From assembly GCA_949752735.1 (NCBI GenBank), contig OX457039.1, positions 50,970,806-51,034,805 on the forward strand: a stretch of DNA of 64,000 bases, written 5' to 3'. The stretch is from Lumbricus terrestris. Lineage: Eukaryota > Annelida > Clitellata > Crassiclitellata > Lumbricidae. Shown piece by piece: positions 32,266 through 46,127 of this stretch. Position numbers and translations under genes: made by a program. Under the pieces are notes generated by a model. That model had not been told where the DNA came from. It worked only from the letters and a program-made list of their open reading frames with translations, and searched no databases. Every line of letters begins with the position of its first letter. Within the stretch, counting starts at the first letter, position 1.

Positions 32266-33074
32266 TCAAAAGAATAACAGCAGCAAACTCCTCTTCCTGT
32301 ATAAGCCACGCGCTATAGTTGCGTCTATAGGTCGATCAACACAGTAACGAAATACAGACTCAAACTACGTCGACCGCTATTATTGCACCGAAGCTTTGGC
32401 TGCAGCAGACTGGCTTTCTTTCGGCACTGCAGCAGCCGTTTCTAAGGATTTCGTGACTGATTTGACCTTCAGTTGCTAACCTAACGCAACAGTCGATCGA
32501 GTCGGGACTCGGCAACCTCGCTTCAACAAAGAAAAAATCAATTAACTGGCCGAGCCATAAACATAGTCCACGCGTATATATGAACGCATGCAGGCTGACG
32601 ATGTTTATATATATGCGGAAAGACCTTATACAACGTTCGTATCTTTCGTCGTTGTTACGTACGTTTAAGATCCTAGTCTGTGTAAAGAAACGTTTCATGT
32701 GTTTATATAGCAGATGTAGGGTCTATGTCTTACCTGAGGTACGTAACCGCAGAAATTAGCCTGTGCCTTTGCATGCCCGCAGACCAACACCTGTACCTAC
32801 GTATACCTGTGCGTGCAAGCACATTCGCCCATGCGCATGCACACACTGGATGCAGTAGGCTATACGTTCAGATCGAACGTGTGCACAGCGATGAACCGAT
32901 ATAGGCCTATACAACAAATACTGGTCATGCCTATCTCCGCTTTTAAAGACCTTGTATAGCAGATAGGCTATATTATCAGCGATGCTGAAATTTCCAGACT
33001 GACGTACAATGTAGGGGTAAGCACGCGCAGAGCAAGTTTTATTGAGAAAGTTTAATGCAAGAATTGATATAGTA

Positions 33075-36000
33075 GTGTGGCGTTTCAGCCACAAGACGAT
33101 AAACTCCGAACGGCTGCCTTGTCAAACTGAAGCTGGATACAAGGCCGGAGCGACGGTTACGCTCTTAAAGCAGCCAAACCGTCTAGTTAGAATCAATAAT
33201 AGGTAAGGCGTAATGTCCCTAGCGGAGAAATGTACGGCGTATGCGCTACGGAAACACGCGCAATTAGAGCGCGACCGACAGTTTAGTGTCTGCAGAACGT
33301 TGCTGGAAGCAGACGAGATCGACGGCGAGGCCTAACACAGCCAAACCGCATCTCAAACGCGTGTACGAGTAGGGCTAATGTTAGAATTAATTCGATAAAT
33401 AATTTTAGGTAGGTCCAATAACTTTAATTTAGGGCGTAAGTTACGGAGAAGTCGTTTGGGAAGCGACAGAAAGAAACCTGGTGACGATCCGACAAGAAAT
33501 GGATTTTTGGCGAATTAATAACGGTTTTTCTATACGGAAGACCGATCATTTATTTCAAGCCAAACCATAGCGTGCAGACAGCGATATTCCGGTGGAATAA
33601 AGCCTGCCACACGATGTTCTGCTACTAGTGTAGAGTGGTGGCGATCACTCTATGGGCAATGAATATTAACTCTGTTCGTTTCATTGCTCTCCACGCAGTC
33701 CCGGCACGTTGAATTGACATTGCTACGTTGGTTTGTTGGTGTCCAAACGTTTTCTGGTGAATTTGACGAGAAATATTGTATCCGGATCGAATTCGCACAC
33801 GCGAAGGTTAAACGTTACCTGCGGTGACGATCGAGCGACGGCCGACTGGGCATCGCCTCGCTACGACGCACCAGGGAGAGTTGGTGGTGGCTCATCCCGT
33901 CTTACCTGCAACTGTCTCCTGGCACTTAGTGCCGTGTTAGTGAATTGCCCTGTACGTGTGACACAGAGCTAAAATCGATACTTCTGGCGGCCCGCGTCGG
34001 TTAATCCGCACGGCCGACCAAGGCGAGCGCGCAACCGTAGAAAGCGGTAAGGCCTCGATAATTCTGAATCCTTGTTTCCTGGTATCTGTGGCTGTGGTGC
34101 CTCTTGTAACTGCACACGGCGGCGTTTGGTGACCTCTGCGAACGTCGTGGGATCATCGTTTGCCGCACTTAGGCGACGCATAATTACAGTTGCGATACAG
34201 TTCCGGCATCCAGCTCTAATCCATTAGCGAAACCTGCCGGGAGGCATATCCTGGTCAATTGTTACTCGATCCTTGCAATCTCGGTGTCAGATTGTGCGCC
34301 TCGGCGGCTGTGTCAAGTTACCTGTGAGGGGCTAATCGATATCTGAAGGCGTTCCGACGGTAGGAGCTCGCGAAAGGCCGTTTTCGGGTCTTTGCGTGTA
34401 GTTTTCTTACGCGGCCGCGAACGACCGGCCTAGTCCCCGGTCTGAACGAATAACTTTGTATCCTGTGGTCCAATCGTCTCGAACCAAGCGACAATCTTGT
34501 TCATCTTGACGAGTAGAAGACTTTTCCTGTTGAGAGTTTGTCAGCATCTGTTAAGGTTTCGACGCTACAGTCTAGTGAGAGCGCCTCGCGCGTGAGTGGA
34601 CTTAGCCGACGCGAAACTTGGTCTCCCCGGTCTACTCGGCCGCCAACTAAAGTGCGTTGCTGTTCTGTTCGCGTGCTATCCCAGCGGTCGCCCGGACGAA
34701 GTAGTTGCGCACTGAATAACTCCGTCAGCTGTGATCCAATCGTTTTGAACTAAGCGACAATCTGGTTCATCTCGACAAGTAGAAGACTTGCCCTGTGAGA
34801 GGTTTGTCTGTATCTGTTACGGTTTCAACGGTATAGTCTGGAGGAGACGCCTCGCGCGTGAAAAGGACTTAGCCGATTTTCTTGACTTTTCGCCTGACGC
34901 CGCGAAGGCCGACAGCGAACGACCCGGTCTCCGAGAAACTTTGTCAATTGTTACCCGATCCTTGCAATCTTGGTGTCAGATTGTGCGTCTCGTTGAGTGG
35001 GACAAGTCAGTCGGAAGAGAGTTAAGCGATATCTGGAAGGGTTTCGACGGTAGGAGCTCGCGAAGAGTTTCCCCCGGTCTTTTCCCGTAGAGTTCGGTTA
35101 CGCGGCGCCGCGGTCAAGCGAACGACCGCCGCCGACAGGTCTGTGTGGGCAACGCGCAGTGCCCTAGGTCTGCGAGTGTATTGCGATATTCTTCGACTAC
35201 CGAATATCTTTCCTTTCACCTCTGGTCTTTGAATCGGCTAGTAGTAGAGCCTGTTGATACGATCGCTTGGCTATATCAGCCGCCGTTGATCAGCGTTGGT
35301 TGAAGTCCAAGGTAGATACCGGCCACGATTGGTCGGGTGAGTGTAACTTTGTGAGTTGTTGTGCGAATAACGAAAAGTTGGTGTCATATTGCTCAGTACA
35401 TCAAGCGCTCTCTAGCTACATCGAGAGCCAGTGACCTGTGTCAGTGATTCGAGTTCGCGTCGGAAGCGTCTTACGGTTGCCACCGGCGTTTCCCCCGAAC
35501 AGCGACAGACCGTAAGCGTAGCGGTCGAGAACGTGTATCTTTGGCAGTTGTAGTCCGACTTGTACGATCGGGGTGTTGATCTACTCAACACACCCCGTGT
35601 AATATCTCTGTAACATCTGTTGGTGAATATCGTGTGTGTAGCAAACGGTGAAAGCTTGTCTTCACCGAGAAGCGCATTTCCGCGACCAAGGGAAATCGCG
35701 TACGCATTGTCTAGGAGAACTCAGCTGGTCTAGACAGCTCCCCTTAATTGCATCAGTTACCGGTTCGTTACCCTAAGTTAATTTAGTTAAGGAAGTGTAT
35801 ACCCCTTAGCTAATTTTTAAGCCCCCAATACGGGAGCGATGCTGGTCTGTTGACAGTGACCACGAGCCAGAAGCGAAACAAAAGTCAGTTACCGTTGACG
35901 CCTGTTGCGGCGGCTTACGTGAAGTAAAGAGTCGACCGTACGCATTTCCCTCGGATCGCGTACGGGAAGCTCAGTGATAGAGAGTCGCGCGCGCTTGGCA

Positions 36001-36580
36001 ACCGCCGCGTCTTCCGGCTATTTTGATCTCGGCGTGTTCGGCCGTTGTACAAGTTAATCGTCTCCGAGCGATACAAGGGTGGTCTCCCTAAAGGCCTGGT
36101 ACCAGAAAAAGACCTATTGGTCGTGTTGGCATACGAGACAATGCCCGTGTCGTTACTTCGTATAGGGTTAAATCCCCTAGAATGGAACTGGTTCCGTGGC
36201 CTCTGGCCGACTGGATGCCAAACTCAGGTCATGCCTCTCGGGAGTGAAGGCGCCTCGACCGTTCGTTGTTACATGGTACGGAAGAGAGAAGACCGTGTGG
36301 GGAAGAAGGCAAAGGCGGTTGCGGTGAAAGGGAGTTCCAAGCGCGGATCGGCTGCCCGTGGAAAAGTGGACCCTGTTTTGAGCATTGGCCATTCTGGCGC
36401 TCAGGTCGTCACCTCCCCGGTGACCGCGGACGGGGCAGATGTGGATTCCGACGCGACGGAAATATACTCCCAGTTCCGGGCCTCCTTGCTAAGACAATCT
36501 TCCCCGGTCGTAACCGAAATGTTGGATTGGCCTAAGTACGATTTGAGAGGCCGTGACGAACGGGGCGTGCCGCCACAGTA
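33075..36580. mobile_element. 3.5-kb GC-rich segment present only in the first array unit
   Basis: Copies B-E read GATATAGTACTCTATGG without a break. In copy A the AGTA is duplicated (33071-33074 and 36577-36580) around 3506 bp of CpG-rich DNA. That fits an insertion with a 4-bp target duplication. Equally, it fits an ancestral segment deleted from the other copies through 4-bp microhomology. The edges show GTGTGGCG and GCCGCCAC, only a hint of inverted ends. The inside has an A-B-B-A duplication (34254-35130) and an open frame at 36027-36677. I do not recognise the family; it is clearly different in composition from its surroundings. Confidence 0.6.
34254..35130. repeat. A-B-B-A block duplication
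   Basis: Block A, starting GTCAATTGTTACTCGATCC and containing GACGGTAGGAGCTCGCGAA, occurs at 34254-34440 and 34943-35130. Block B, containing TCCAATCG, AAGCGACAATCT, AGTAGAAGACTT and GCCTCGCGCGTGA, occurs at 34445-34710 and 34711-34942. Copies differ by roughly one base in ten by eye. All are direct. Confidence 0.85.
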
Positions 36581-36677
36581 CTCTATGGACTTATATAGTG
36601 TGCAACTGTGCATGTCAAAGAATGTTTTGCGTGGAAGTTATGATAATTTGTGTACACGCCTTAAGTCCTATAAATAG
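36027..36677 (+). CDS. Unrecognised open reading frame at the right end of the 3.5-kb segment
   Basis: The frame is open from 36027 (after a TGA at 36024) to a stop at 36675-36677. The first in-frame ATG is at 36141, giving about 178 codons; the upstream part would need a non-ATG start or a splice. The middle is basic (KREDRVGKKAKAVAVKGSSK), then acidic with D/E clusters, then basic again (YDLRGRDERG). No catalytic motif, signal peptide or membrane segment is evident. The last 31 codons lie past the 36580 junction inside the array unit, so the natural C-terminus is probably lost. It could be the N-terminal part of a Gag-like or other transposon protein, or a chance frame in GC-rich DNA. Confidence 0.35.
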   Translation, partial: SRRVRPLYKLIVSERYKGGLPKGLVPEKDLLVVLAYETMPVSLLRIGLNPLEWNWFRGLWPTGCQTQVMPLGSEGASTVRCYMVRKREDRVGKKAKAVAVKGSSKRGSAARGKVDPVLSIGHSGAQVVTSPVTADGADVDSDATEIYSQFRASLLRQSSPVVTEMLDWPKYDLRGRDERGVPPQYSMDLYSVQLCMSKNVLRGSYDNLCTRLKSYK

Positions 36678-37076
36678 CTATATTTTGATACAAAGGTCCA
36701 CAATACTCGCAGACCTATATGCTATATACCATATGTTGTATGGAACGCAGGATATATATAAAAACCTGACGGGACCAAGGTTTCGTGGAGTTCATATAAC
36801 CAGACCAGCAGAGAGTAAGTTATGGCCAATAATCCGAAAATGGGCTTAACTATCGTCGCCAAGGTTTGCCAACAGATTCATGTGGTAAAATCAACAGCTC
36901 AATGACAACACACATGCAAACTTTAATTAAGCTTATCGATAGTTTGCACGACAGAAAAAAGACAGGTCTTGTGCCATATCGGCGCCTTGCCGTCTGTGGT
37001 TGAGCGATTTCTCAGCATAGGGCCAATGGCCATGGCTGTCGAGACGTAAGAGACAAATTGCATTAATATGACATAT

Positions 37077-37121
<45 letters not shown>
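37077..37121. repeat. (AAC)n tract of the array unit
   Basis: About 15 uninterrupted AAC triplets in copy A. Copies B-E have shorter tracts with a CTA interruption near their right end (for example 39335-39375 and 46099-46139). The Cys or Val runs on the minus strand are repeat artefacts. Confidence 0.9.
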
Positions 37122-39333
37122 GAACATCGGGATTTGAAGTTGAACGCGATCAGCCGCAGTTGGTTTACCACCATCGAGGCTTTTGAAACTTCGGGGCGAC
37201 TAAGCAGCGTCTGAATTTTGTTCTTGATTTGGAAAAATGAAAATGCTTTTTATATATTCGGGAAGCAAAGAGTGCGGAATAAAAACATCAACGCCGATGA
37301 TTTCTTTTCTTGCCTTAATGACAATGTCAACTTCTATAGCGCCTAGTATTCGAATTGTATACTAAGTGTTTACGTAGCGTCACTTCAAGAAGAGAGACTC
37401 ATCTGCAGATTCACATAGTAAGGGGCGAGTGCAAAGGCCACATAGCCTCCCTCTGTTAATGAGTCCGGAACTCAAAAGTGACTGTATCCAGTGCAGTGGT
37501 CCATGTCGTCACCCCACTCGTCCGTGGGTGATGATGTATTCAAGCGTATAGTCTTAATGGCTGCACATTTCCATATCTCTTCCAAACGAGTCTTCGTTAA
37601 ATCTAAGCAATAAAATCCAAGCTCTTTATGTCAATAGCTTGCACGACGGTCGACCACAATGGGCTTCGAACTCAGTTCAAGATTGCTACTCAGAGGCGAT
37701 AGCGCGGACACTGAATCGAAATTATTTCACGACGAAGCGCATGAGAAATTGCGAGTGAAGGACTTGCTCTGCAGGGTCATGTATACGCGGCGGCTTGAGG
37801 TGGATTCAAACCCGCAACCTTCTGGCTCAAAGGCACGAAACTATTTAAAAAAGTTCTAAGCCGGATTGAGGAAACGAATTTTCGCATCGCAAATTGGAGA
37901 ATTCCGTTTTATCAATTAACTACGGAAATAGAGAATTTGCACAGTGGAGGGTTGATGTCCTAGGCTAAAGGGGTTTATCCGGTGGAGTTTTTCCGGGGTG
38001 GGGGTTGTCCTGGGGTTAATGTCCTACGCTCAAAAGAATAACAGCAGCAAACTCCTCTTCCTGTATAAGCCACGCGCTATAGTTGCGTCTATAGGTCGAT
38101 CAACACAGTAACGAAATACAGACTCAAACTACGTCGACCGCTATTATTGCACCGAAGCTTTGGCTGCAGCAGACTGGCTTTCTTTCGGCACTGCAGCAGC
38201 CGTTTCTAAGGATTTCGTGACTGATTTGACCTTCAGTTGCTAACCTAACGCAACAGTCGATCGAGTCGGGACTCGGCAACCTCGCTTCAACAAAGAAAAA
38301 ATCAATTAACTGGCCGAGCCATAAACATAGTCCACGCGTATATATGAACGCATGCAGGCTGACGATGTTTATATATATGCGGAAAGACCTTATACAACGT
38401 TCGTATCTTTCGTCGTTGTTACGTACGTTTAAGATCCTAGTCTGTGTAAAGAAACGTTTCATGTGTTTATATAGCAGATGTAGGGTCTATGTCTTACCTG
38501 AGGTACGTAACCGCAGAAATTAGCCTGTGCCTTTGCATGCCCGCAGACCAACACCTGTACCTACGTATACCTGTGCGTGCAAGCACATTCGCCCATGCGC
38601 ATGCACACACTGGATGCAGTAGGCTATACGTTCAGATCGAACGTGTGCACAGCGATGAACCGATATAGGCCTATACAACAAATACTGGTCATGCCTATCT
38701 CCGCTTTTAAAGACCTTGTATAGCAGATAGGCTATATTATCAGCGATGCTGAAATTTCCAGACTGACGTACAATGTAGGGGTAAGCACGCGCAGAGCAAG
38801 TTTTATTGAGAAAGTTTAAAGCAAGAATTGATATAGTACTCTATGGACTTATATAGTGTGCAACTGTGCATGTCAAAGAATGTTTTGCGTGGAAGTTATG
38901 ATAATTTGTGTACACGCCTTAAGTCCTATAAATAGCTATATTTTGATACAAAGGTCCACAATACTCGCAGACCTATGCTATATACCATATGTTGTATGGA
39001 ACGCAGGATATATATAAAAACCTGACGGGACCAAGGTTTCGTGGAGTTCATATAACCAGACCAGCAGAGAGTAAGTTATGGCCAATAATCCGAAAATGGG
39101 CTTAACTATCGTCGCCAAGGTTTGCCAACAGATTCATGTGGTAAAATCAACAGCTCAATGACAACACACATGCAAACTTTAATTAAGCTTATCGATAGTT
39201 TGCACGACAGAAAAAAAGACAGGTCTTGTGCCATATCGGCGCCTTGCCGTCTGTGGTTGAGCGATTTCTCAGCATAGGGCCAATGGCCATGGCTGTCGAG
39301 ACGTAAGAGACAAATTGCATTAATATGACATAT

Positions 39334-39364
<31 letters not shown>

Positions 39365-41587
39365 CTACAACAACAGAACATCGGGATTTGAAGTTGAACG
39401 CGATCAGCCGCAGTTGGTTTACCACCATCGAGGCTTTTGAAACTTCGGGGCGACTAAGCAGCGTCTGAATTTTGTTCTTGATTTGGAAAAATGAAAATGC
39501 TTTTTATATATTCGGGAAGCAAAGAGTGCGGAATAAAAACATCAACGCCGATGATTTCTTTTCTTGCCTTAATGACAATGTCAACTTCTATAGCGCCTAG
39601 TATTCGAATTGTATACTAAGTGTTTACGTAGCGTCACTTCAAGAAGAGAGACTCATCTGCAGATTCACATAGTAAGGGGCGAGTGCAAAGGCCACATAGC
39701 CTCCCTCTGTTAATGAGTCCGGAACTCGAAAGTGACTGTATCCAGTGCAGTGGTCCATGTCGTCACCCCACTCGTCCGTGGGTGATGATGTATTCAAGCG
39801 TATAGTCTTAATGGCTGCACATTTCCATATCTCTTCCAAACGAGTCTTCGTTAAATCTAAGCAATAAAATCCAAGCTCTTTATGTCAATAGCTTGCACGA
39901 CGGTCGACCACAATGGGCTTCGAACTCAGTTCAAGATTGCTACTCAGAGGCGATAGCGCGGACACTGAATCGAAATTATTTCACGACGAAGCGCATGAGA
40001 AATTGCGAGTGAAGGACTTGCTCTGCAGGGTCATGTATACGCGGCGGCTTGAGGTGGATTCAAACCCGCAACCTTCTGGCTCAAAGGCACGAAACTATTT
40101 AAAAAAGTTCTAAGCCGGATTGAGGAAACGAATTTTCGCATCGCAAATTGGAGAATTCCGTTTTATCAATTAACTACGGAAATAGAGAATTTGCACAGTG
40201 GAGGGTTGATGTCCTAGGCTAAAGGGGTTTATCCGGTGGAGTTTTTCCGGGGTGGGGGTTGTCCTGGGGTTAATGTCCTACGCTCAAAAGAATAACAGCA
40301 GCAAACTCCTCTTCCTGTATAAGCCACGCGCTATAGTTGCGTCTATAGGTCGATCAACACAGTAACGAAATACAGACTCAAACTACGTCGACCGCTATTA
40401 TTGCACCGAAGCTTTGGCTGCAGCAGACTGGCTTTCTTTCGGCACTGCAGCAGCCGTTTCTAAGGATTTCGTGACTGATTTGACCTTCAGTTGCTAACCT
40501 AACGCAACAGTCGATCGAGTCGGGACTCGGCAACCTCGCTTCAACAAAGAAAAAATCAATTAACTGGCCGAGCCATAAACATAGTCCACGCGTATATATG
40601 AACGCATGCAGGCTGACGATGTTTATATATATGCGGAAAGACCTTATACAACGTTCGTATCTTTCGTCGTTGTTACGTACGTTTAAGATCCTAGTCTGTG
40701 TAAAGAAACGTTTCATGTGTTTATATAGCAGATGTAGGGTCTATGTCTTACCTGAGGTACGTAACCGCAGAAATTAGCCTGTGCCTTTGCATGCCCGCAG
40801 ACCAACACCTGTACCTACGTATACCTGTGCGTGCAAGCACATTCGCCCATGCGCATGCACACACTGGATGCAGTAGGCTATACGTTCAGATCGAACGTGT
40901 GCACAGCGATGAACCGATATAGGCCTATACAACAAATACTGGTCATGCCTATCTCCGCTTTTAAAGACCTTGTATAGCAGATAGGCTATATTATCAGCGA
41001 TGCTGAAATTTCCAGACTGACGTACAATGTAGGGGTAAGCACGCGCAGAGCAAGTTTTATTGAGAAAGTTTAAAGCAAGAATTGATATAGTACTCTATGG
41101 ACTTATATAGTGTGCAACTGTGCATGTCAAAGAATGTTTTGCGTGGAAGTTATGATAATTTGTGTACACGCCTTAAGTCCTATAAATAGCTATATTTTGA
41201 TACAAAGGTCCACAATACTCGCAGACCTATGCTATATACCATATGTTGTATGGAACGCAGGATATATATAAAAACCTGACGGGACCAAGGTTTCGTGGAG
41301 TTCATATAACCAGACCAGCAGAGAGTAAGTTATGGCCAATAATCCGAAAATGGGCTTAACTATCGTCGCCAAGGTTTGCCAACAGATTCATGTGGTAAAA
41401 TCAACAGCTCAATGACAACACACATGCAAACTTTAATTAAGCTTATCGATAGTTTGCACGACAGAAAAAAAGACAGGTCTTGTGCCATATCGGCGCCTTG
41501 CCGTCTGTGGTTGAGCGATTTCTCAGCATAGGGCCAATGGCCATGGCTGTCGAGACGTAAGAGACAAATTGCATTAATATGACATAT

Positions 41588-41618
<31 letters not shown>

Positions 41619-43841
41619 CTACAACAACAGAACATCGGGATTTGAAGTTGAACGCGATCAGCCGCAGTTGGTTTACCACCATCGAGGCTTTTGAAACTTC
41701 GGGGCGACTAAGCAGCGTCTGAATTTTGTTCTTGATTTGGAAAAATGAAAATGCTTTTTATATATTCGGGAAGCAAAGAGTGCGGAATAAAAACATCAAC
41801 GCCGATGATTTCTTTTCTTGCCTTAATGACAATGTCAACTTCTATAGCGCCTAGTATTCGAATTGTATACTAAGTGTTTACGTAGCGTCACTTCAAGAAG
41901 AGAGACTCATCTGCAGATTCACATAGTAAGGGGCGAGTGCAAAGGCCACATAGCCTCCCTCTGTTAATGAGTCCGGAACTCGAAAGTGACTGTATCCAGT
42001 GCAGTGGTCCATGTCGTCACCCCACTCGTCCGTGGGTGATGATGTATTCAAGCGTATAGTCTTAATGGCTGCACATTTCCATATCTCTTCCAAACGAGTC
42101 TTCGTTAAATCTAAGCAATAAAATCCAAGCTCTTTATGTCAATAGCTTGCACGACGGTCGACCACAATGGGCTTCGAACTCAGTTCAAGATTGCTACTCA
42201 GAGGCGATAGCGCGGACACTGAATCGAAATTATTTCACGACGAAGCGCATGAGAAATTGCGAGTGAAGGACTTGCTCTGCAGGGTCATGTATACGCGGCG
42301 GCTTGAGGTGGATTCAAACCCGCAACCTTCTGGCTCAAAGGCACGAAACTATTTAAAAAAGTTCTAAGCCGGATTGAGGAAACGAATTTTCGCATCGCAA
42401 ATTGGAGAATTCCGTTTTATCAATTAACTACGGAAATAGAGAATTTGCACAGTGGAGGGTTGATGTCCTAGGCTAAAGGGGTTTATCCGGTGGAGTTTTT
42501 CCGGGGTGGGGGTTGTCCTGGGGTTAATGTCCTACGCTCAAAAGAATAACAGCAGCAAACTCCTCTTCCTGTATAAGCCACGCGCTATAGTTGCGTCTAT
42601 AGGTCGATCAACACAGTAACGAAATACAGACTCAAACTACGTCGACCGCTATTATTGCACCGAAGCTTTGGCTGCAGCAGACTGGCTTTCTTTCGGCACT
42701 GCAGCAGCCGTTTCTAAGGATTTCGTGACTGATTTGACCTTCAGTTGCTAACCTAACGCAACAGTCGATCGAGTCGGGACTCGGCAACCTCGCTTCAACA
42801 AAGAAAAAATCAATTAACTGGCCGAGCCATAAACATAGTCCACGCGTATATATGAACGCATGCAGGCTGACGATGTTTATATATATGCGGAAAGACCTTA
42901 TACAACGTTCGTATCTTTCGTCGTTGTTACGTACGTTTAAGATCCTAGTCTGTGTAAAGAAACGTTTCATGTGTTTATATAGCAGATGTAGGGTCTATGT
43001 CTTACCTGAGGTACGTAACCGCAGAAATTAGCCTGTGCCTTTGCATGCCCGCAGACCAACACCTGTACCTACGTATACCTGTGCGTGCAAGCACATTCGC
43101 CCATGCGCATGCACACACTGGATGCAGTAGGCTATACGTTCAGATCGAACGTGTGCACAGCGATGAACCGATATAGGCCTATACAACAAATACTGGTCAT
43201 GCCTATCTCCGCTTTTAAAGACCTTGTATAGCAGATAGGCTATATTATCAGCGATGCTGAAATTTCCAGACTGACGTACAATGTAGGGGTAAGCACGCGC
43301 AGAGCAAGTTTTATTGAGAAAGTTTAAAGCAAGAATTGATATAGTACTCTATGGACTTATATAGTGTGCAACTGTGCATGTCAAAGAATGTTTTGCGTGG
43401 AAGTTATGATAATTTGTGTACACGCCTTAAGTCCTATAAATAGCTATATTTTGATACAAAGGTCCACAATACTCGCAGACCTATGCTATATACCATATGT
43501 TGTATGGAACGCAGGATATATATAAAAACCTGACGGGACCAAGGTTTCGTGGAGTTCATATAACCAGACCAGCAGAGAGTAAGTTATGGCCAATAATCCG
43601 AAAATGGGCTTAACTATCGTCGCCAAGGTTTGCCAACAGATTCATGTGGTAAAATCAACAGCTCAATGACAACACACATGCAAACTTTAATTAAGCTTAT
43701 CGATAGTTTGCACGACAGAAAAAAAGACAGGTCTTGTGCCATATCGGCGCCTTGCCGTCTGTGGTTGAGCGATTTCTCAGCATAGGGCCAATGGCCATGG
43801 CTGTCGAGACGTAAGAGACAAATTGCATTAATATGACATAT

Positions 43842-43872
<31 letters not shown>

Positions 43873-46096
43873 CTACAACAACAGAACATCGGGATTTGAA
43901 GTTGAACGCGATCAGCCGCAGTTGGTTTACCACCATCGAGGCTTTTGAAACTTCGGGGCGACTAAGCAGCGTCTGAATTTTGTTCTTGATTTGGAAAAAT
44001 GAAAATGCTTTTTATATATTCGGGAAGCAAAGAGTGCGGAATAAAAACATCAACGCCGATGATTTCTTTTCTTGCCTTAATGACAATGTCAACTTCTATA
44101 GCGCCTAGTATTCGAATTGTATACTAAGTGTTTACGTAGCGTCACTTCAAGAAGAGAGACTCATCTGCAGATTCACATAGTAAGGGGCGAGTGCAAAGGC
44201 CACATAGCCTCCCTCTGTTAATGAGTCCGGAACTCGAAAGTGACTGTATCCAGTGCAGTGGTCCATGTCGTCACCCCACTCGTCCGTGGGTGATGATGTA
44301 TTCAAGCGTATAGTCTTAATGGCTGCACATTTCCATATCTCTTCCAAACGAGTCTTCGTTAAATCTAAGCAATAAAATCCAAGCTCTTTATGTCAATAGC
44401 TTGCACGACGGTCGACCACAATGGGCTTCGAACTCAGTTCAAGATTGCTACTCAGAGGCGATAGCGCGGACACTGAATCGAAATTATTTCACGACGAAGC
44501 GCATGAGAAATTGCGAGTGAAGGACTTGCTCTGCAGGGTCATGTATACGCGGCGGCTTGAGGTGGATTCAAACCCGCAACCTTCTGGCTCAAAGGCACGA
44601 AACTATTTAAAAAAGTTCTAAGCCGGATTGAGGAAACGAATTTTCGCATCGCAAATTGGAGAATTCCGTTTTATCAATTAACTACGGAAATAGAGAATTT
44701 GCACAGTGGAGGGTTGATGTCCTAGGCTAAAGGGGTTTATCCGGTGGAGTTTTTCCGGGGTGGGGGTTGTCCTGGGGTTAATGTCCTACGCTCAAAAGAA
44801 TAACAGCAGCAAACTCCTCTTCCTGTATAAGCCACGCGCTATAGTTGCGTCTATAGGTCGATCAACACAGTAACGAAATACAGACTCAAACTACGTCGAC
44901 CGCTATTATTGCACCGAAGCTTTGGCTGCAGCAGACTGGCTTTCTTTCGGCACTGCAGCAGCCGTTTCTAAGGATTTCGTGACTGATTTGACCTTCAGTT
45001 GCTAACCTAACGCAACAGTCGATCGAGTCGGGACTCGGCAACCTCGCTTCAACAAAGAAAAAATCAATTAACTGGCCGAGCCATAAACATAGTCCACGCG
45101 TATATATGAACGCATGCAGGCTGACGATGTTTATATATATGCGGAAAGACCTTATACAACGTTCGTATCTTTCGTCGTTGTTACGTACGTTTAAGATCCT
45201 AGTCTGTGTAAAGAAACGTTTCATGTGTTTATATAGCAGATGTAGGGTCTATGTCTTACCTGAGGTACGTAACCGCAGAAATTAGCCTGTGCCTTTGCAT
45301 GCCCGCAGACCAACACCTGTACCTACGTATACCTGTGCGTGCAAGCACATTCGCCCATGCGCATGCACACACTGGATGCAGTAGGCTATACGTTCAGATC
45401 GAACGTGTGCACAGCGATGAACCGATATAGGCCTATACAACAAATACTGGTCATGCCTATCTCCGCTTTTAAAGACCTTGTATAGCAGATAGGCTATATT
45501 ATCAGCGATGCTGAAATTTCCAGACTGACGTACAATGTAGGGGTAAGCACGCGCAGAGCAAGTTTTATTGAGAAAGTTTAATGCAAGAATTGATATAGTA
45601 CTCTATGGACTTATATAGTGTGCAACTGTGCATGTCAAAGAATGTTTTGCGTGGAAGTTATGATAATTTGTGTACACGCCTTAAGTCCTATAAATAGCTA
45701 TATTTTGATACAAAGGTCCACAATACTCGCAGACCTATATGCTATATACCATATGTTGTATGGAACGCAGGATATATATAAAAACCTGACGGGACCAAGG
45801 TTTCGTGGAGTTCATATAACCAGACCAGCAGAGAGTAAGTTATGGCCAATAATCCGAAAATGGGCTTAACTATCGTCGCCAAGGTTTGCCAACAGATTCA
45901 TGTGGTAAAATCAACAGCTCAATGACAACACACATGCAAACTTTAATTAAGCTTATCGATAGTTTGCACGACAGAAAAAAGACAGGTCTTGTGCCATATC
46001 GGCGCCTTGCCGTCTGTGGTTGAGCGATTTCTCAGCATAGGGCCAATGGCCATGGCTGTCGAGACGTAAGAGACAAATTGCATTAATATGACATAT

Positions 46097-46127
<31 letters not shown>

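Noticed and set aside
32360..45224. A 112-codon minus-strand frame (and 66-, 79- and 91-codon frames) present in every 2254-bp unit
   Set aside because: Repetition reflects copying of the unit, not selection. No recognisable domain, and some contain Cys or Val runs from the AAC tract.
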